From: Bacillus sp. FJAT-28004
GTDB taxonomy: Bacteria; Bacillota; Bacilli; Paenibacillales; Paenibacillaceae
Direction of reading: 5' to 3'
Length of the DNA stretch: 64,000 bases
Assembly (NCBI RefSeq): GCF_001280845.1
Contig: NZ_LGHP01000001.1
Span: 5,592 to 69,591, forward strand
A program made the translations under genes and the position numbers. A model generated the notes under the pieces. It worked only from the letters and a program-made list of their open reading frames with translations. It was not told the DNA's origin and did no database searches. Of this stretch, positions 43,478-53,243 are shown piece by piece. Each line of letters opens with the position of its first letter. The stretch's first letter is position 1.

Positions 43478-44190
43478 TTACACGAGCAAATCTGCTCGTC
43501 GCTCACTCCGCCAGCGAAGAACAAACAGTAGAACTGCGCCTGCGGCAAGAAGCAAATAAGTTAGCGGCTGCACATACTGCGCGTATAAAATATCGGCAAG
43601 TCTACCAATTAATAAATTTTCCAGTCATCCAAACATCAGAAAAGCATAAGGGATTTGGAGTCCAATGATGACCATGTAATTGGGTGCCATACTCGAGATC
43701 CATGCTGCAAACACCGCGGTGATTAGACTGAGTGCGTATATAGCTGCTACAGTCAGACCAATGAATTGTCCGAATGTGAGATCATACCAAAAGTAACCTA
43801 TACTAAATATCGAGTTGATGCCTGAGTCCAGAAATAATCCTGTTCCCAGCCTGCTATACATGAGGAAGAAGACGCCAAGCTGTACGGTGACGATAAGGAG
43901 TGTAGAAATCATCGCAGCAGTAAGCTTTCGCAAGAAGAGCTTTCGTCCGATTCGCGCAGTATATTGCAAATGAATAAGCTTGCTTTGTTTATCTCGAAGA
44001 AAAATAGGTGAAACCATTAAGAGGATACTTAAACCGATAAGGACGGTCATGTAGATGATTAAACTCATATAATTTCTGTTCATATGGGCACTAGTATATA
44101 GGTTAAACATATGACTTGCGGGCAGATAGATTGTGTGAATTTTATTGTCTTTGATCTTGAAATTTGCTACAATTCCTTCAGGTTATATTT
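43478..44190 (-). pseudogene. Decayed ABC-2-type permease: truncated start and in-frame TGA
   Basis: On the minus strand one frame reads from about 44190 to TAA 43478-43480, with four or five membrane segments typical of an ABC permease C-terminal half. It is broken by a TGA at 43625-43627, between LMFG and LENLLIGRL, where one changed base would restore Trp (TGG). The 48 codons after it remain open and end in a basic tail. The N-terminal half and the ATPase gene are absent; a stop lies just before 44190. A nonfunctional relic unless the TGA is misread. Confidence 0.7.
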
Positions 44191-44390
44191 GGAAGGGGAA
44201 TCAACTCTATGCCAGCAACTTTGTAATAGTTTGATAACATTTCATTTTTCACTATTACAAGGAAACAAAGCATAGTGTGTTTATACATCACATCATGCGG
44301 CGAATCCTTGTGGTTTGCTGCATTTTTTGTGATATGTATCGCTTCTTTATATACTGCTTTGTATTCCTTCTATACTTTAGGAGGATATCA

Positions 44391-44966
44391 ATGAGTCATT
44401 CACAAAATAGGAGCAAAAACATTTTTACTATAGAGTGTAGAGATATTATTTTGAGGGAGTATCAGGTTGAGGATTTGGACGATCTACACAACATCACCTG
44501 GCAGCCTCACTTTCATGAATTTTTAATAGATTGGAATGTAGCTAAGGAACAAAGGGAAGACTGGTTCAACAATTATGAAATACCCGATAACAAACGTTTT
44601 TTAAATGCTGTATCCAAAGATGGAGATGTTGGAGAACTGCGGCTGCGACTGGGTATAATATCCAGATATACGGGTGAGTTTATTGGTGTTTGCGGTACTG
44701 GAATATTGGATAAAGTATCGCCGCCAAATCGAGAGATTTTTTATGGGATCTCAAACGATCACAGGAATAAAGGTTACACGACTCAAGCTGCAATCGGATT
44801 AATTAAGTATTTGTTCGAAAATACGAATGTCGAAGAGCTTGTTGCTATAGCTCAGATACGCAACGTTCCATCGAATAAAGTGATCCAAAAATGTGGTTTT
44901 GAATTTCAAAACAGTATCGATATTGAAAATAGGAAATACAATTATTACAAGCTTAGATCGAGATAA
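44391..44966 (+). CDS. GNAT-family acetyltransferase (RimJ/RimL-like)
   Basis: 191 residues from ATG 44391 with AGGAGG upstream; the longer open frame has no site. The acetyl-CoA loop is FYGISNDHRNKGYTTQAAIGLIKYL and motif B NVPSNKVIQKCGFEF, typical of ribosomal-protein and other amine acetyltransferases. Single gene. Confidence 0.87.
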   Translation: MSHSQNRSKNIFTIECRDIILREYQVEDLDDLHNITWQPHFHEFLIDWNVAKEQREDWFNNYEIPDNKRFLNAVSKDGDVGELRLRLGIISRYTGEFIGVCGTGILDKVSPPNREIFYGISNDHRNKGYTTQAAIGLIKYLFENTNVEELVAIAQIRNVPSNKVIQKCGFEFQNSIDIENRKYNYYKLRSR

Positions 44967-45116
44967 CACAAATTTTATGATTTAATTCGGTGTAAAGGTA
45001 TAGGAATAAAGAGCACTTAAAGCTATAATGGTTTTTAGTATATCATTTACAAAAGGACATGGGCCGTTACTGGCTGTTTGGCCTAGCCGAAAAATAACTT
45101 TTAAGGAGTACTCCAA

Positions 45117-46049
45117 ATGACTAAAACGCTTATTTTCGGGCACAAAAACCCGGATACCGACACGATTACATCAGCGATTGCGTACGCTGAGCTAAAAACA
45201 AAGCTAGGTGCTGACGTTGAGGCGATTCGCCTTGGAGACGTTAACGGCGAAACACAATACGCACTTGATTATTTCGGCATTGCAGCTCCTCGTCTTATCG
45301 AGAATGTTGCTGACGAGACAGACACTGTTATTTTGGTCGACCATAACGAGCGCCAACAATCCGCGAACGATATCGATCGCGTACGTGTACTTGAAGTTAT
45401 CGATCACCACCGTATCGCTAATTTCGAGACAAGCCACCCGGTTTATTTCCGCGCTGAGCCTGTAGGCTGCACAGCGACGATTTTGAATAAATTGTACAAA
45501 GAAAACGGCGTTGAAATCCGCAAAGAAATTGCTGGCCTTATGCTGTCTGCAATCATTTCTGATTCCTTGCTGTTCAAATCGCCAACTTGCACAGAGCAAG
45601 ACGTAACAGCAGCTCGCGAGCTTGCTGAAATCGCAGGCGTTAACGCAGAAAGCTATGGTCTGGACATGCTTAAAGCAGGCGCGGATCTTAGCGACAAAAC
45701 GATTGCACAGCTGATCACCCTCGATGCAAAAGAATTTGCAATGGGCAGCTACAAAGTAGAAATCGCGCAAGTAAATGCGGTTGACACAAACGATGTTATT
45801 TCTCGCCAAGCTGAGCTGGAAGCAGCTCTTAACGACATTATCGCTACAAAGGGTCTTGACCTGTTTGTTCTTGTTGTAACGGATATTTTGAACAACGATT
45901 CCGTGGCGCTAGCACTTGGTGCTCAAGCTCAAGCGGTAGAGAAAGCTTACAATGTAACGTTGACGGATAATAAAGCGGTATTGAAGGGCGTAGTTTCCCG
46001 TAAATCGCAAATCGTACCTGTTCTTACAGAAACACTAAGCAATCTGTAA
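45117..46049 (+). CDS. ppaC: Manganese-dependent inorganic pyrophosphatase
   Basis: 310 residues, family II (DHH/DHHA2). Metal ligands: GHKNPDTDT (His and two Asp, residues 7-15), the LVDHNE Asp near 75 and VIDHHRI near 97. The DHHA2 domain (about 195-305) ends in [11 protein letters not shown], whose R-K-S-Q segment binds phosphate. It hydrolyses pyrophosphate to drive biosynthesis. AAGGAG lies before the ATG. Codon use is strongly biased, as for an abundant enzyme. Confidence 0.95.
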   Translation: MTKTLIFGHKNPDTDTITSAIAYAELKTKLGADVEAIRLGDVNGETQYALDYFGIAAPRLIENVADETDTVILVDHNERQQSANDIDRVRVLEVIDHHRIANFETSHPVYFRAEPVGCTATILNKLYKENGVEIRKEIAGLMLSAIISDSLLFKSPTCTEQDVTAARELAEIAGVNAESYGLDMLKAGADLSDKTIAQLITLDAKEFAMGSYKVEIAQVNAVDTNDVISRQAELEAALNDIIATKGLDLFVLVVTDILNNDSVALALGAQAQAVEKAYNVTLTDNKAVLKGVVSRKSQIVPVLTETLSNL

Positions 46050-46085
46050 GAAACGACGAGGCAACAGCCGTTTGCCCAAAAAAAT

Positions 46086-46128
46086 AGCAGTCTGAAGCTT
46101 GGATTTCAAGTTTCAGGCTGCTTTTGTT
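46086..46128 (+). terminator. Intrinsic terminator of ppaC
   Basis: AGCAGTCTGAAGCTTG pairs imperfectly with CAAGTTTCAGGCTGCT, then TTTTG. Confidence 0.7.
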
Positions 46129-46159
46129 TTGCTATACTAGAGGAGAAGGAGCGGATGAC

Positions 46160-46456
46160 ATGTTTACTGTAACAGAATATAGCGCTGAATTAATGAAGGA
46201 CCCGTTTGGCATTTTGTCAGGGAAGAGGTATGAATTCATTCTCGATCTGGATGTTGCGGATGATGATGAGCTTTATCATGATGAGGGCGTAACGCTCCGT
46301 GTCATTTATGTGATCGAAGAGGATGCAGCCCGCATCGCAAAGTATGAATTTCTAACAACATCCTCAAATAAGTATATTGATTTTGAGCTTGAAGAGGATG
46401 AAGAGAAAATGGTGCTAACATTTTGTCAGGAGCATTTTGATAAGTCAGAGGAATAA
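46160..46456 (+). CDS. DUF6509-like small acidic protein
   Basis: 98 residues from ATG 46160 (GGAG about 10 nt upstream). The opening FTVTEYSAELMKDPFGILSG is characteristic of a small conserved Bacillota family of unknown role. Very acidic, beta-rich, no signal or membrane segment. Convergent with the membrane-protein gene, 4 bp apart. Confidence 0.75.
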   Translation: MFTVTEYSAELMKDPFGILSGKRYEFILDLDVADDDELYHDEGVTLRVIYVIEEDAARIAKYEFLTTSSNKYIDFELEEDEEKMVLTFCQEHFDKSEE

Positions 46457-46460
46457 CTTA

Positions 46461-46772
46461 TTAGCTGACGTTTGCATAGATCAAAAAACCGAAAAGAGGC
46501 AGCACCCAGAACAGCGGTACCATTGCAATGGTAACCGCTGTTTTCATTTTATTGAAACGATAAAGCACCCAGCTCACGATAATGGACACAATAAGCGCTA
46601 CCGGATATAGCCAAATGACGATGAATATCAGCACGGGCCAAAACAGCTTTTCCGAATCTGGGTTATCGAACATCATCACGGACATTAACGCGACAAAAAG
46701 CCAAATGATCGTGAATAGTCCGAACAGGATTTGACTAATAAGCATCGTAAGAAACACTTTTTTGTTTTTCAT
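46461..46772 (-). CDS. Small integral membrane protein
   Basis: 103 residues with three membrane segments (about 8-32, 44-68, 78-100). No motif I recognise. An unusual run of eight C (reading G-rich on its coding strand) lies just upstream, acting as the ribosome site. Function unknown. Confidence 0.75.
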   Translation of the reverse strand: MKNKKVFLTMLISQILFGLFTIIWLFVALMSVMMFDNPDSEKLFWPVLIFIVIWLYPVALIVSIIVSWVLYRFNKMKTAVTIAMVPLFWVLPLFGFLIYANVS

Positions 46773-46939
46773 TTTTATTAATCCCCCCCCGACTAATATT
46801 AAAGCAAGCCCCGCTTATTTGTACAAGAGAAATTATTACTTTCTACCTATCCTCAGCTCCCTTTGTTATTTGTCACCCCTTAACCGCATAAAATTCAAAA
46901 ACAGCTATTTTTTGCGGTGCATGCAGAGAGGAGCAGGTG

Positions 46940-48151
46940 ATGAACAGGGCAAATAAGGATATCGAGCTGGCAGAGCAATTTGGCGCCCATAATTATCATC
47001 CCCTGCCGATTGTGATTAGCAGCGCAGAGGGCGTATGGGTGAAGGATTCAGAAGGTGCGCGCTACATGGATATGTTGAGCGCTTATTCCGCATTGAATCA
47101 AGGGCATCGACATCCTCGGATTATTGGAGCGTTAAAGGAGCAGGCGGATAAAGTGACGATTACGTCACGCGCGTTTCATAACGAGGTACTGGGTACTTTT
47201 TGCGCGAAGCTTTCGGCATATACCGGAAAAGAACGAATTCTTCCTATGAATACTGGGGCAGAGGCTGTTGAGACGGCGATAAAGGCTGTACGTCGCTGGG
47301 CTTACAGCGTCAAGCAAATACCGATTGATCAAGCTGAAATAATCGCTTTTGAAGGTAATTTCCATGGAAGGACGCTGACGCTAACCTCTTTCTCCTCAAC
47401 GGAGGCGTATAAGCAAGGGTTTGGCCCTTTTACACCTGGATTTTGTATTGTTCCATATGGGGACCTAGAGGCGGTGAAGGCGGTGATTCAACCGAATACC
47501 GCTGCGGTTCTGATTGAGCCGATTCAAGGCGAAGCTGGCATTCGGATTCCTCCAGATGGATTTCTTGCTGCTGTTGCTAAGCTATGTGCGGAGCATCAGA
47601 TGCTGCTTGTGGCAGATGAGATTCAAACCGGTTTCGGGCGTACAGGACGGAAATTCGCTTGCGACTGGGAAGACGTCATTCCTGATATTTATATCATGGG
47701 GAAGGCGCTGGGCGGAGGGGTCATGCCTGTATCGGCTATTGCCGCGAACAGCAGTATTATAGATGTATTCGAGCCCGGCTCTCACGGTTCTACTTTCGGG
47801 GGCAATCCGCTAAGCTGTGCTGTTGCGATTGCAGCGCTTGAAGTAACCGAAGATGAGCGGCTGGCTGAACGCTCACAGCTGTTAGGGCAGTATTTGATGA
47901 CCAAGCTCGCCACGCTGCAGCATCCGGACATTACAGAGATCAGAGGCCGCGGATTGTTCATTGCTATTGCGCTTTCGACTCCCGCGAGGCCTTATTGCGA
48001 GAGACTAATGGAGAAGGGGCTTCTGTGCAAGGAAACGCATGAACATGTCATTCGGCTGGCACCGCCGCTCATCATAACAGAGGAGGAACTCGACTTTGCT
48101 TTTGAACAGATTGGGGCTGTCTTCGCAAATAGTATGCTGGCAGGAGAGTGA
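46940..48151 (+). CDS. rocD: Ornithine aminotransferase
   Basis: 403 residues, class III PLP aminotransferase. Clear markers are [40 protein letters not shown] and [15 protein letters not shown], whose Lys carries PLP. It converts ornithine and 2-oxoglutarate to glutamate semialdehyde and glutamate, the second step of arginine breakdown, fitting the arginase and dehydrogenase genes behind it. GAGAGGAG precedes ATG 46940; GTG 46937 is an alternative. Confidence 0.93.
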   Translation: MNRANKDIELAEQFGAHNYHPLPIVISSAEGVWVKDSEGARYMDMLSAYSALNQGHRHPRIIGALKEQADKVTITSRAFHNEVLGTFCAKLSAYTGKERILPMNTGAEAVETAIKAVRRWAYSVKQIPIDQAEIIAFEGNFHGRTLTLTSFSSTEAYKQGFGPFTPGFCIVPYGDLEAVKAVIQPNTAAVLIEPIQGEAGIRIPPDGFLAAVAKLCAEHQMLLVADEIQTGFGRTGRKFACDWEDVIPDIYIMGKALGGGVMPVSAIAANSSIIDVFEPGSHGSTFGGNPLSCAVAIAALEVTEDERLAERSQLLGQYLMTKLATLQHPDITEIRGRGLFIAIALSTPARPYCERLMEKGLLCKETHEHVIRLAPPLIITEEELDFAFEQIGAVFANSMLAGE

Positions 48152-48156
48152 CGGCG

Positions 48157-49059
48157 ATGAGTACCTTTCAGGTGGCAATTGTTGCTGTTCCCTTCGGGAA
48201 AGGGGCTGGAAATCCCGGAGCAGAACTTGGTCCGGCGCATATTTTGCAGGCGGCAGGGCTTGGTCGCAAGCTGACGGAGCTTCATATTCCATATCGACTA
48301 ACAGGAGAAATCGGTGTGAACGCCCCATTGCCGCCGCTTCAGTCAGCTAATGCCAAGCATTTGTCTGAGGTGCATGACGTTAGCAATCGTTTGTCTGAGC
48401 GCGTATCAGAAATTGTTGTAGCTGGGGAATTTCCTTTAGTGCTGGGCGGAGATCATAGCATTTCGATTGGGACGATTGCTGGCCTTGCTGAGCATTATGA
48501 GGATCTTGGGGTCATTTGGTTCGATGCGCATTCGGATCTAAATACGGAGGATACAAGTCCATCGGGCAATATTCATGGGATGTCGCTTGGCATCAGTCTG
48601 GGAAGAGGTATCCCGCTGTTAACGAGTTTAAGGGGATTCTCGCCCAAAATAAAGCCAGAGCATGTCGCCATTGTCGGAGCCAGATCGCTTGATTCCGGGG
48701 AGAAAGCCTATATCCGCTCTTTAGGCATCGCTTGTTATACGATGCATGATATCGATCGGCTCGGTATTGCACGCGTGATGGAGAAGGTGATTCAGCAGCT
48801 TAAGCAAACGACCGATGGCGTCCACGTCAGCTTTGACATCGATAGTCTTGATCCACTTGAAGCACCGGGTACGGGCACGCCTGTAAGGGGCGGCCTCAGT
48901 TACCGCGAAGCGCATCTTGCGCTTGAGCTTCTTTATCAATCGAATGTGGTCACATCAGCGGAAATCGTCGAAGTAAACCCAAGCCTCGACCATAATGACC
49001 AGACAGCTAAACTTGCGGTGGAGCTGATTGGCTCGCTTCTTGGCGAACAGATATTGTGA
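48157..49059 (+). CDS. rocF: Arginase
   Basis: 300 residues from ATG 48157 (GTG 48148, which overlaps the rocD stop, is too near the ribosome site). The binuclear Mn sites are complete: LGGDHSISIG, IWFDAHSDLN and SFDIDSLDPLEAPGTG, plus the SYREAHLALEL helix. It splits arginine into ornithine and urea, feeding RocD. No urease genes are in the window. Confidence 0.94.
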   Translation: MSTFQVAIVAVPFGKGAGNPGAELGPAHILQAAGLGRKLTELHIPYRLTGEIGVNAPLPPLQSANAKHLSEVHDVSNRLSERVSEIVVAGEFPLVLGGDHSISIGTIAGLAEHYEDLGVIWFDAHSDLNTEDTSPSGNIHGMSLGISLGRGIPLLTSLRGFSPKIKPEHVAIVGARSLDSGEKAYIRSLGIACYTMHDIDRLGIARVMEKVIQQLKQTTDGVHVSFDIDSLDPLEAPGTGTPVRGGLSYREAHLALELLYQSNVVTSAEIVEVNPSLDHNDQTAKLAVELIGSLLGEQIL

Positions 49060-49115
49060 AGTAACATAGGCATAAGCGTCTAGCAATGATTCGAATGAGC
49101 AGGAGGAACTGATCT

Positions 49116-50663
49116 ATGCGGGAGCCATTTCAGAACGAGCCATTTACCGATTTTTCGGTAATCGACCATATTAATGATTTTCAGGAGGCGCTGCGCAAGG
49201 TAGAGCTGGAGCTGGGCCAAGAGCATTTGCTGAAGATTGGTCCCGACCGCATCGAGACAATTCAAAAGCGTAAATCAATCAATCCCTCTGACGTTGGGCA
49301 GCTTGTGGGAATCGTCTCGCAGGCGGATTCAGGGCTTGCACATAAAGCCATACTCGCAGCAGCAGAGGCATTCGAGGATTGGAAGAAAGTGAAGCCTTCA
49401 GCGAGAGCGAGAGTATTGTATAAAGCAGCGGCATTACTGCGAAGGCGCAAGCACGAATTCTCTGCATGGCTAGTTTACGAGGCGGGTAAAAGCTGGGCGG
49501 AGGCTGATGGTGATACGGCGGAGGCTATCGATTTTTTGGAGTATTATGGACGAGAGATGGAGCGGCTTGCGGAGCGTCAGCCTATTGTTGCTATAGCTGG
49601 CGAGGATAATGAGATTATCTATATTCCGCTTGGTGTAGGGGTTATTATTCCGCCATGGAATTTTCCGCTTGCGATTATGGCGGGCATGACAATGGCGGCG
49701 GTCGTTGCCGGTAATACAGTGGTATTAAAGCCGGCAAGCGCGACGGCAGTTATCGCAGCGAAATTCGTTGAGCTGCTAGAGGCGGCGGGGCTGCCTGACG
49801 GTGTTGTTAACTTTTTGCCTGGAGCAGGAAACGAAGTGGGTGATTTTTTGGTGGAGCATCCGTTAACCCGCTTTATTTGCTTTACGGGGTCAAGAGAGAT
49901 TGGCTTGCGCATTAATGAGAAAGCCTCGATCAGTCAGCAGGATCAGAAATGGATGAAACGTGTCGTTGCAGAGATGGGCGGCAAGGATACGATTATTGTC
50001 GATGCGGATGCGGATCTTGAACTGGCAGCCGATGCGATAACAGCATCCGCTTTCGGTTATGCAGGCCAGAAATGCTCTGCTTGCTCACGTGCTGTTGTGC
50101 ATGAACTCGTCTATGACGAGGTTATCGATAAGGTCGTTGAACGGACGAAACGGCTGAAGCTTGGGAAAGCGAACGAGCAGCTCACTTTTGTTGGCCCAGT
50201 CATTGACGAGCGAGCCTACATGAGTATTCTAAAATATATCGAGGTTGGACGCAGCGAAGGAATCATCGTGCAGGGTGGGAAAATTGGAGATAGCAGCGGT
50301 TATTTCATTGAACCTACGATTATTAAAGATGTCGCTCCGCATGCCCGCATCTCTCAAGAGGAAATATTCGGGCCAGTACTCGCGTTTATTAAAGCCGACA
50401 GCTTCGACGCAGCGCTTGATATCGCGAACAACACCGATTACGGACTAACGGGTGCCGTCATCTCGCGGAACCGCAGCAGATTAGAGCAGGCCCGCGAGCA
50501 GTTTCATGTAGGTAATCTATATTTTAACCGCAAGTGTACAGGTGCTTTAGTCGGCGTCCATCCTTTTGGCGGCTTTAATATGTCAGGCACAGATTCGAAG
50601 GCCGGCGGGCGAGATTATTTGCTGCTCTTCACGCAGGCGAAGGTTATATCAGAAAAATTCTAA
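49116..50663 (+). CDS. rocA: L-glutamate gamma-semialdehyde dehydrogenase
   Basis: 515 residues, the 1-pyrroline-5-carboxylate dehydrogenase form of the aldehyde dehydrogenase family. NAD loop [11 protein letters not shown], general-base Glu in [12 protein letters not shown] and the catalytic Cys in [14 protein letters not shown] are visible. It makes glutamate from the semialdehyde formed by RocD, completing arginine to glutamate. Its stop lies 3 bp from the stop of the convergent MocR gene. Confidence 0.94.
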   Translation: MREPFQNEPFTDFSVIDHINDFQEALRKVELELGQEHLLKIGPDRIETIQKRKSINPSDVGQLVGIVSQADSGLAHKAILAAAEAFEDWKKVKPSARARVLYKAAALLRRRKHEFSAWLVYEAGKSWAEADGDTAEAIDFLEYYGREMERLAERQPIVAIAGEDNEIIYIPLGVGVIIPPWNFPLAIMAGMTMAAVVAGNTVVLKPASATAVIAAKFVELLEAAGLPDGVVNFLPGAGNEVGDFLVEHPLTRFICFTGSREIGLRINEKASISQQDQKWMKRVVAEMGGKDTIIVDADADLELAADAITASAFGYAGQKCSACSRAVVHELVYDEVIDKVVERTKRLKLGKANEQLTFVGPVIDERAYMSILKYIEVGRSEGIIVQGGKIGDSSGYFIEPTIIKDVAPHARISQEEIFGPVLAFIKADSFDAALDIANNTDYGLTGAVISRNRSRLEQAREQFHVGNLYFNRKCTGALVGVHPFGGFNMSGTDSKAGGRDYLLLFTQAKVISEKF

Positions 50664-50666
50664 TCG

Positions 50667-52019
50667 TTAAAGGCGAGCGGATTGGGCTATCAGGCTGCCG
50701 ATCCGTTCAATGCCTCTCTCAATGTTCTCCTCGTTCACATTGGTTACATTTAGTTTCAATAGATTTTCTCTGTGAAAAGTAGACAAGTAGTCGCGATCCA
50801 TTGCATCAACAAGAATCTCTTCCTTGCGCAAACGGCTGATTAGGAGCGGGACAGAGATCGTTTCGTGGAGCAAAATATGGGTATGAATGGTCGGGTGTTT
50901 GGATCGATCATAGGTGAAGGTGCCTCCGCAGCGGGAAGCTTCCTTCGCAAGCGCCGTATCGAGCAGCATCGCTCTTGCCGAGTATTTATCGCGGATTTTG
51001 GCGCGATGACGCTCGAACATGCCGCTGCGCAAATAGATTTCAAGAGCGGCTTGCGACAGCATGGAGCTGTCGATGTCGTCTTGTTTTTTGTATAGTCGAA
51101 ACACTTCTGCAAGTAAATCAGGCATGACCGCTATGCCGATTCGCAGGCCGGGAAATATAATTTTTGAATAGCTCTTCAAATAAATGACATGGGACGAGTC
51201 GTCATAAGCATATATCGGATCGGCTTTGCTGTCTTGCTCAAAATCAGCCAGAAAGTCGTCCTCAACGATATACACATCGTATTTGGCGGCTAGCTTAGCA
51301 AGCAGCTGCTTCTCTTTCCTCGAATAGGAGCAGCCAAGCGGGTTGTGGAAACGCGGCATAGTATAAAAAAACTTAATATCCTCTGTACGAAAGATCTCCT
51401 CCAGCCTGTTGAAATCAATGCCGGAGAAACGACGTTCGATGCCAATTACAGGTACGCGGCGTGTTTCTAAATACTCGATAAACAGATGATAACCAGGCTG
51501 CTCAATCAAGACTTTCTGCTTACCGCTCGGAAAAGGCATAGCCGCAAGCAGGGACAGCGCCTGCTGAACCCCGGATACAACAAATATATTGCTCTCCTGC
51601 GTAAACACTTGATAGCTCATTAATTGTTTGCGAACAATATCGATAAGAGAATCCATTCCCTTGGCGGTGCCATAAACAAATAAGTCCTTCTGGTAAGTAT
51701 CGATTGCTTTATTGATGCAATGCTGAAAATCCAAATAGGGAAATAGCGCGGGATCGGGTGCCGTTGCTGCAAAGTTGAGCAAGCTGGTTGCTTCGCTTTG
51801 AGCGGAATTCATTCCTTTTACAACAAAATAACCGCTCTTTGGCATCGCATAAATGAGATGGCGTTTCTCCAGCTCATCCAAAGCTTTAATAATGGTGCTC
51901 TTGCTGCAGCCGAACTGCTCGGCTAGCGTCCGAATGGAAGGGAGTTTCTGTCCATCTTTATAGGGCTGCTTCGAAATGAGCTCCTCCAGCTCATTCATGA
52001 GCTTCAAATAAATGTACAT
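50667..52019 (-). CDS. MocR-family regulator (GntR HTH fused to aminotransferase fold)
   Basis: 450 residues from ATG 52019, with GGAGGAGCT upstream on its strand. The GntR winged helix is at about 8-75 (LPSIRTLAEQFGCSKSTIIKALDEL). An aminotransferase-like domain follows (about 105-440), with the PLP Lys expected in VIYLKSYSKIIFPGLRIG. MocR proteins sense PLP or an amino acid adduct rather than catalyse. Divergent from an EamA transporter, with a perfect inverted repeat between; the transporter is the likely target. Arginine-gene control is possible but less supported. Confidence 0.92.
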   Translation of the reverse strand: MYIYLKLMNELEELISKQPYKDGQKLPSIRTLAEQFGCSKSTIIKALDELEKRHLIYAMPKSGYFVVKGMNSAQSEATSLLNFAATAPDPALFPYLDFQHCINKAIDTYQKDLFVYGTAKGMDSLIDIVRKQLMSYQVFTQESNIFVVSGVQQALSLLAAMPFPSGKQKVLIEQPGYHLFIEYLETRRVPVIGIERRFSGIDFNRLEEIFRTEDIKFFYTMPRFHNPLGCSYSRKEKQLLAKLAAKYDVYIVEDDFLADFEQDSKADPIYAYDDSSHVIYLKSYSKIIFPGLRIGIAVMPDLLAEVFRLYKKQDDIDSSMLSQAALEIYLRSGMFERHRAKIRDKYSARAMLLDTALAKEASRCGGTFTYDRSKHPTIHTHILLHETISVPLLISRLRKEEILVDAMDRDYLSTFHRENLLKLNVTNVNEENIERGIERIGSLIAQSARL

Positions 52020-52036
52020 AACCAAAGCTCCTCCTG

Positions 52037-52058
52037 CCATCTGTACCGATACAGATGG
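52037..52058. promoter_or_regulatory. 22-bp inverted repeat, MocR operator candidate
   Basis: CCATCTGTA and TACAGATGG are perfect 9-bp arms around CCGA, 18 bp before the mocR start and about 78 bp before eamA. On the plus strand CTTTTTT follows, so it could also terminate plus-strand transcripts. Confidence 0.55.
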
Positions 52059-52135
52059 CTTTTTTCTATATTGTAGCATGTGTGGCTTTGAAGATACGAT
52101 ACCTGTATAAAGCGAACTTTACTAGGAGGTATAAC

Positions 52136-53104
52136 ATGACGACAACACAGAATAATTTAAAATCGAAACGGCTTGCTTATACAGCAATCATTGTTTATTC
52201 GATTATCGTAGGGCTTTCTTTTCTTTTCGGAAAATTAGCCTTAACGATTACTAGTCCGCTAGACAGTCTTGCCCATCGCTTTACCATATCTTTTTTTGCG
52301 GCTACAATACCTGTATTATTTGGCTGGATCAAGCTGCAGCTTAAAGCGCGGGACATGTTAACGATTCTTCCGCTAGCGGTCTTTTATCCGTCGATGTTTT
52401 TTGCTTTCCAAGCCTATGGTTTGCAGTTTACATCCTCCGCGGAAGCAGGCATTATTCATGCAACGGTGCCCATCTTCACGATGATTGCGGCAGCGTATTT
52501 CTTAAAGGAGAGGACGACAAAGGTACAGAAGCTTTCAACCCTGCTCTCCGTAGCTGGAGTCATCTTTATCTTTGTCATGAAGGGTACGTCAATCGACATT
52601 TCTAATGTCAAAGGCACATTGCTCATACTCTTATCAGCACTTTCATTGGCCGGTTACAGCGTGCTTGCAAGGAGGCTCTCAGGGCGCATGAAGGTGATGA
52701 CGATGACTTATATGATGACGGCTATCAGTTTCCTTGTCTTTAACATCATCGCGATAGGTCAACATGTCGCAAAAGGAACGATTTCTCATTATTTTGAACC
52801 GTTTGCCAGTCCAGTCTTCCTCTTGTCGATTTTATATTTGGGTGTGCTCTCCTCGCTCATTTCCAGCCTGCTCAGCAATTACGCCTTATCGAAGCTTGAA
52901 GCTTCCAAAGTGAGCGTATTTAATCATCTCGCTACGTTGGTCTCCGTTATCGGAGGTTTTGTATTTCTCGGAGAGAAGCTGGCTTATTATCACCTAATTG
53001 GAGCTGCTGTTATCGTCGTTGGAGTGCTGGGTACGAATATGGGGGCGTTTGGTAAAAGAAAGGGTGCTTCGTCAATAAGTGTTTCACAAAAGGTAGAACG
53101 GTAA
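52136..53104 (+). CDS. EamA/DMT-family transporter
   Basis: 322 residues from ATG 52136 behind AGGAGGT. Ten membrane segments in two EamA repeats of about 140 residues: the first ends with SSAEAGIIHATVPIFTMIAAAYFL, the second with SKVSVFNHLATLVSVIGGFVFLGE. These are the matching family signatures. Exports or imports amino acids or related metabolites. Divergent MocR regulators next to such transporters are common. Confidence 0.9.
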   Translation: MTTTQNNLKSKRLAYTAIIVYSIIVGLSFLFGKLALTITSPLDSLAHRFTISFFAATIPVLFGWIKLQLKARDMLTILPLAVFYPSMFFAFQAYGLQFTSSAEAGIIHATVPIFTMIAAAYFLKERTTKVQKLSTLLSVAGVIFIFVMKGTSIDISNVKGTLLILLSALSLAGYSVLARRLSGRMKVMTMTYMMTAISFLVFNIIAIGQHVAKGTISHYFEPFASPVFLLSILYLGVLSSLISSLLSNYALSKLEASKVSVFNHLATLVSVIGGFVFLGEKLAYYHLIGAAVIVVGVLGTNMGAFGKRKGASSISVSQKVER

Positions 53105-53243
53105 TAGAAAGTGGCGATTCAATCTGAATCGTACAGCTGCCGGAAAGCTTGGTTATACTTATTCTCTACGCTGACAGCTGCTCTAATAATGGATATGATT
53201 AGGTTTATAAAGGATTAGAAGCAGGCGTTAAGGGGATGATCAA

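Noticed and set aside
45204..45809. Open frame of 201 codons antisense to ppaC
   Set aside because: Shadow of a strongly codon-biased gene; ppaC has all catalytic motifs on the plus strand.
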